From contig SEBM01000163.1 in assembly GCA_004296145.1 (NCBI GenBank), positions 1 to 7,904 on the forward strand: a stretch of DNA of 7,904 bases, given 5' to 3'. Shown piece after piece: positions 5,370 to 7,904 of the stretch (the stretch's first letter is position 1; each line of letters begins with the position of its first letter). The notes beneath the pieces are model-generated. The model did no database searches, was not told where the DNA came from, and saw only the letters and a program-made list of their open reading frames with translations. The position numbers and the translations under genes were made by a program. The stretch is from Flavobacterium sp. (GTDB lineage Bacteria > Bacteroidota > Bacteroidia > Flavobacteriales > Flavobacteriaceae).

Positions 5370-7904
5370 TTGAAATCGATACTTTTAAAATCACTTTTCT
5401 TCTTTTTCATAGCTTCTCAAATTCAAGCACAAGAATTACTTCCCTTCGTAGAAAATTACAGCAAATCAGATTATCAGGGCGATAATCAAATCTGGAATGT
5501 TGCTCAGGGAAATGATAACGCCATGTATTTTGCAAACAATCATTATTTGTTGCGATATGATGGCGTAAAATGGGAAAAGTATACATTACCTAATAAAACC
5601 ATTATTCGTTCAATTTTAATTGAAGGCGATAAAATATATTCAGGATCATATAAAGAATTTGGTTATTGGTACAGAAAGGACGGCACTATGCATTATGTCT
5701 CGATAACCAAAAATCTTCGTTTGTTTGATGAAAAAGACAATGAAGAAATATGGAAAATCTTTAGATTTAATGGTTCTCTATATTTTCAATCATTCAATGA
5801 TGTTTTTATTTATAATGGAAAAACGATTCGAAAAATAAAATTTCCTTTTTTGATATCATATTGTTTTGCTGTAGATAAAAATCTGTACGTTGCTTCTGTC
5901 CAGAAAGGAATTTTTGAAATGAATGGCAAACGAATTGTAAATCCAAAAGGCTGGAATGTTTTAAAAAATACAGTTGTTCATGCCATCGAAAAATATAAAA
6001 ATCAGACTTATATTTTTACACAGAAAAAAGGAGTTTTTGTTGTAGAAAAAAATGGACTAAAAGCATGGAATAATCCGCTAAATGAACTTTTAAAATCAGC
6101 GACAATAAATGTTGCAAAATTTATAAAAGGAGATAAACTGATTATCGGAACCGGAAACAGAGGAATTGTCATTTTAGATTTGACAACGAATATTTATAAA
6201 AATATAGAAAGGGAAAATGTTTTAATGAATAATTCGATTCTAAGTATCGGATTTGACAGAGAAAATGATCTTTGGCTTGGTTTAGATAACGGAATTGCGC
6301 ATGTAGAAGTCAATTCTCCAATATCATTTTTTTATGACAACTCAGGAATTTTAGGTTCAGTTTATTCTGTAGCTACAACGAATAAAGGCTATCTGATTGC
6401 CTCAAATCATGGTGTGTTTGAATATGGCTCAGGAAAATTTAGTATGATGCCAAATACGCAAGGCCAGGGTTGGAACATTGCCAAAATTGCTGACAGGTTT
6501 ATTATCGGACACAATGACGGCACATTTGCTTATGAAAATGGTTCATTAAACAGAATAAATAATGTAAGCGGGGGATGGAATTTATCTAAAAGCAGTATCA
6601 ATAATACTTATTTTCAATCTACTTACAGCGGAATTTTAGTTTATGACAATCCTTCAGATTTGTCTCAGTTCAAAATAATTAAAGATTTAGCAAAACCAAT
6701 AAAATATGTTGCTCAGAACAAACAAAACGAAATTTGGGCTGCTGACAACTACAGAGGTTTGTATCGTGTTTTACTGGATGATAATTATAAAACCAAAAAG
6801 GTAGAGAACGTTACCCAGCAGAGTAAAATAAAAAACGACTTTGGAATTAAGATTTTTGAATTCAGAAAAGAAATTCTTTTTCTTATAAATAATACCTGGT
6901 ATACTTATAATTCGATTTCTAATAAACTGGAAGAGAATGAATTGTTTAATGCTAATTTTAAAAATGTTTCAGATGTTGTAGCAATTGACGAAGATCATTT
7001 TATGGTATTGCAAAACGGAATCCTTTATCATATCTATGCGCAGGGCAATAAATTTATCTGGAATATCATTCAGGAAAAATATTATAAAGGAAAACTCATA
7101 AATGAAAACCTGAGAATTTTTAAAGATAAAAATCATTACTTATTCAATCTTGATGACGGTTTTATTTCACTTAAACTAGAATATGAAAACAAACAGAACT
7201 CTAAAGTTAAAGTAGAAGCTTTTAGTGAAGACGCTTTAGTGTCAAGTGATGCTAAGATCAAATTCAATACCGAATTGCGAATCAACGTAATATCTGGAAT
7301 ATATGGAGCAAGTAAACCTAATTTGTTTTATAAGTTAAACAACAGCAAAGAATTTTTGCCCATTACTGACGGATTAATAATTCTTAATAATTTGAATAGT
7401 GGTTTTCATTCAGTTGAAATTTATAATCATGATGGTGCCACTTTCGAGAAAGTTTCAAATTTCAGGTTTAAAGTAGCAGAACCTTGGTATTTTTCATTCT
7501 GGATGGTTTCCTTATATATCTTAATAATTGCATCTGTGTTATTTCTATATTATAAATGGAATAAGTTACGATATATCCAAAAATTAAAACTACAGGCCGA
7601 AGAACTAAAACACCAGCGTGAAATTCTGGAAATGGAATTAAAAGCAGAAAATGAGCTAAATATTCAGGAATACGAAAAACACATTCTTGAATTAGAACTT
7701 CAGACAAAATCATCTGAAGTTGCAGGAAAATCACTTTCTATAGCCAAACAAAGTGAGATGATTGAAAACATTCAGAATATTCTCGATTCAGAAAAAGATT
7801 TTAATAAACTTAAAAGCGAAATCAAAAAAGCAATTAAGATTAATGAAGTCAATAAACATGAATGGGAAACTTTTGAAACTAATCTGAATCAGATTCATAA
7901 TGAA
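5370..7904 (+). CDS. Membrane-spanning sensor-regulator: propeller, Y_Y_Y, TM, coiled coil (partial, C-terminus beyond window)
   Basis: The frame is open for 845 codons to the right edge without a stop. The TTG start is preferred because it yields a good signal peptide (basic KSILLK, hydrophobic LFFFFIA, cleavage after QA at residue 20). The next in-frame ATG (residue 52) would lose it. Residues about 22-600 look like a periplasmic beta-propeller of two-component-regulator type repeats, for example NDLWLGLDNGIAHVE around 299-313 and NEIWAADNYRGLYRV around 454-468. A Y_Y_Y (triple-tyrosine) beta-sandwich follows at about 620-703. One transmembrane helix lies near 711-731 after PWYFSFW. Then comes a long cytoplasmic coiled coil (about 735-800) with the segment ELQTKSSEVAGKSLSIAKQSEMIENIQ typical of regulators that end in a LuxR-type HTH. 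There is no histidine-kinase H-box in what is visible. Inference: a SusR-like one-component regulator that senses a periplasmic ligand, perhaps a glycan, and controls neighbouring genes. The HTH is not in the window. Confidence 0.85.
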   Translation, partial: MKSILLKSLFFFFIASQIQAQELLPFVENYSKSDYQGDNQIWNVAQGNDNAMYFANNHYLLRYDGVKWEKYTLPNKTIIRSILIEGDKIYSGSYKEFGYWYRKDGTMHYVSITKNLRLFDEKDNEEIWKIFRFNGSLYFQSFNDVFIYNGKTIRKIKFPFLISYCFAVDKNLYVASVQKGIFEMNGKRIVNPKGWNVLKNTVVHAIEKYKNQTYIFTQKKGVFVVEKNGLKAWNNPLNELLKSATINVAKFIKGDKLIIGTGNRGIVILDLTTNIYKNIERENVLMNNSILSIGFDRENDLWLGLDNGIAHVEVNSPISFFYDNSGILGSVYSVATTNKGYLIASNHGVFEYGSGKFSMMPNTQGQGWNIAKIADRFIIGHNDGTFAYENGSLNRINNVSGGWNLSKSSINNTYFQSTYSGILVYDNPSDLSQFKIIKDLAKPIKYVAQNKQNEIWAADNYRGLYRVLLDDNYKTKKVENVTQQSKIKNDFGIKIFEFRKEILFLINNTWYTYNSISNKLEENELFNANFKNVSDVVAIDEDHFMVLQNGILYHIYAQGNKFIWNIIQEKYYKGKLINENLRIFKDKNHYLFNLDDGFISLKLEYENKQNSKVKVEAFSEDALVSSDAKIKFNTELRINVISGIYGASKPNLFYKLNNSKEFLPITDGLIILNNLNSGFHSVEIYNHDGATFEKVSNFRFKVAEPWYFSFWMVSLYILIIASVLFLYYKWNKLRYIQKLKLQAEELKHQREILEMELKAENELNIQEYEKHILELELQTKSSEVAGKSLSIAKQSEMIENIQNILDSEKDFNKLKSEIKKAIKINEVNKHEWETFETNLNQIHNE

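Noticed and set aside
5523..5525. First in-frame ATG (residue 52) as the sensor start
   Set aside because: It would remove the signal peptide and the first propeller strand, leaving the periplasmic domain without an export signal.
7468..7734. Minus-strand open frame of 88 codons near the right edge
   Set aside because: It overlaps the transmembrane and coiled-coil part of the sensor-regulator, whose frame is open and coherent. The antisense translation has no recognisable features.

Overview
The window reads as chromosomal DNA from a low-GC member of the Bacteroidota, most likely Flavobacterium or a close relative. The reasons are TAnnTTTG-type -7 promoter elements, mostly absent Shine-Dalgarno sequences, flavobacterial-looking CorA, Pta, AckA and DUF3995 proteins, and a membrane-spanning 'propeller / Y_Y_Y / LuxR' sensor-regulator architecture typical of this phylum. 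All genes I can support are on the + strand. The identifications come from reading translated motifs; no database search was possible.

Layout: (1) Positions 1-209 hold the 3' end of a gene whose translation resembles part of the NAD-binding domain of family 4 glycoside hydrolases, but which stops much too early for that family. It is closed by a clean intrinsic terminator (209-237). (2) An intergenic stretch of about 120 bases carries a perfect 12-bp palindrome. It is followed by a CorA-type divalent-cation transporter (332-1405) that ends in a weak terminator-like hairpin. (3) The central unit is pta (1470-3563), ackA (3637-4821) and a small four-helix DUF3995-like membrane protein (4837-5268), closed by a strong intrinsic terminator (5290-5317). 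The pta-ackA gap contains a short tandem array of an 8-base CTTAG unit. (4) From a good flavobacterial promoter (5321-5351) a large sensor-regulator gene starts with TTG at 5370 and runs off the right edge. It has a signal peptide, periplasmic beta-propeller, Y_Y_Y domain, one transmembrane helix and a cytoplasmic coiled coil. The expected DNA-binding domain lies beyond the window.

How the genes work together: Pta and AckA form the acetyl-CoA / acetyl-phosphate / acetate pathway, giving ATP by substrate-level phosphorylation or, in reverse, activating acetate. The DUF3995 protein sits 15 bases behind ackA, with its own Shine-Dalgarno-like sequence, and is probably cotranscribed; its function is unknown. 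CorA and the sensor-regulator look like independent transcription units. The regulator probably controls genes to the right of the window rather than the acetate genes, from which it is separated by a terminator.

Most of the window is ordinary housekeeping sequence. The items that deserve a second look are the truncated GH4-like tail, the CTTAG octamer array, the pta-ackA-DUF3995 linkage, the palindrome before corA and the TTG-started sensor. I see no CRISPR array, tRNA, rRNA, insertion sequence or defence system.
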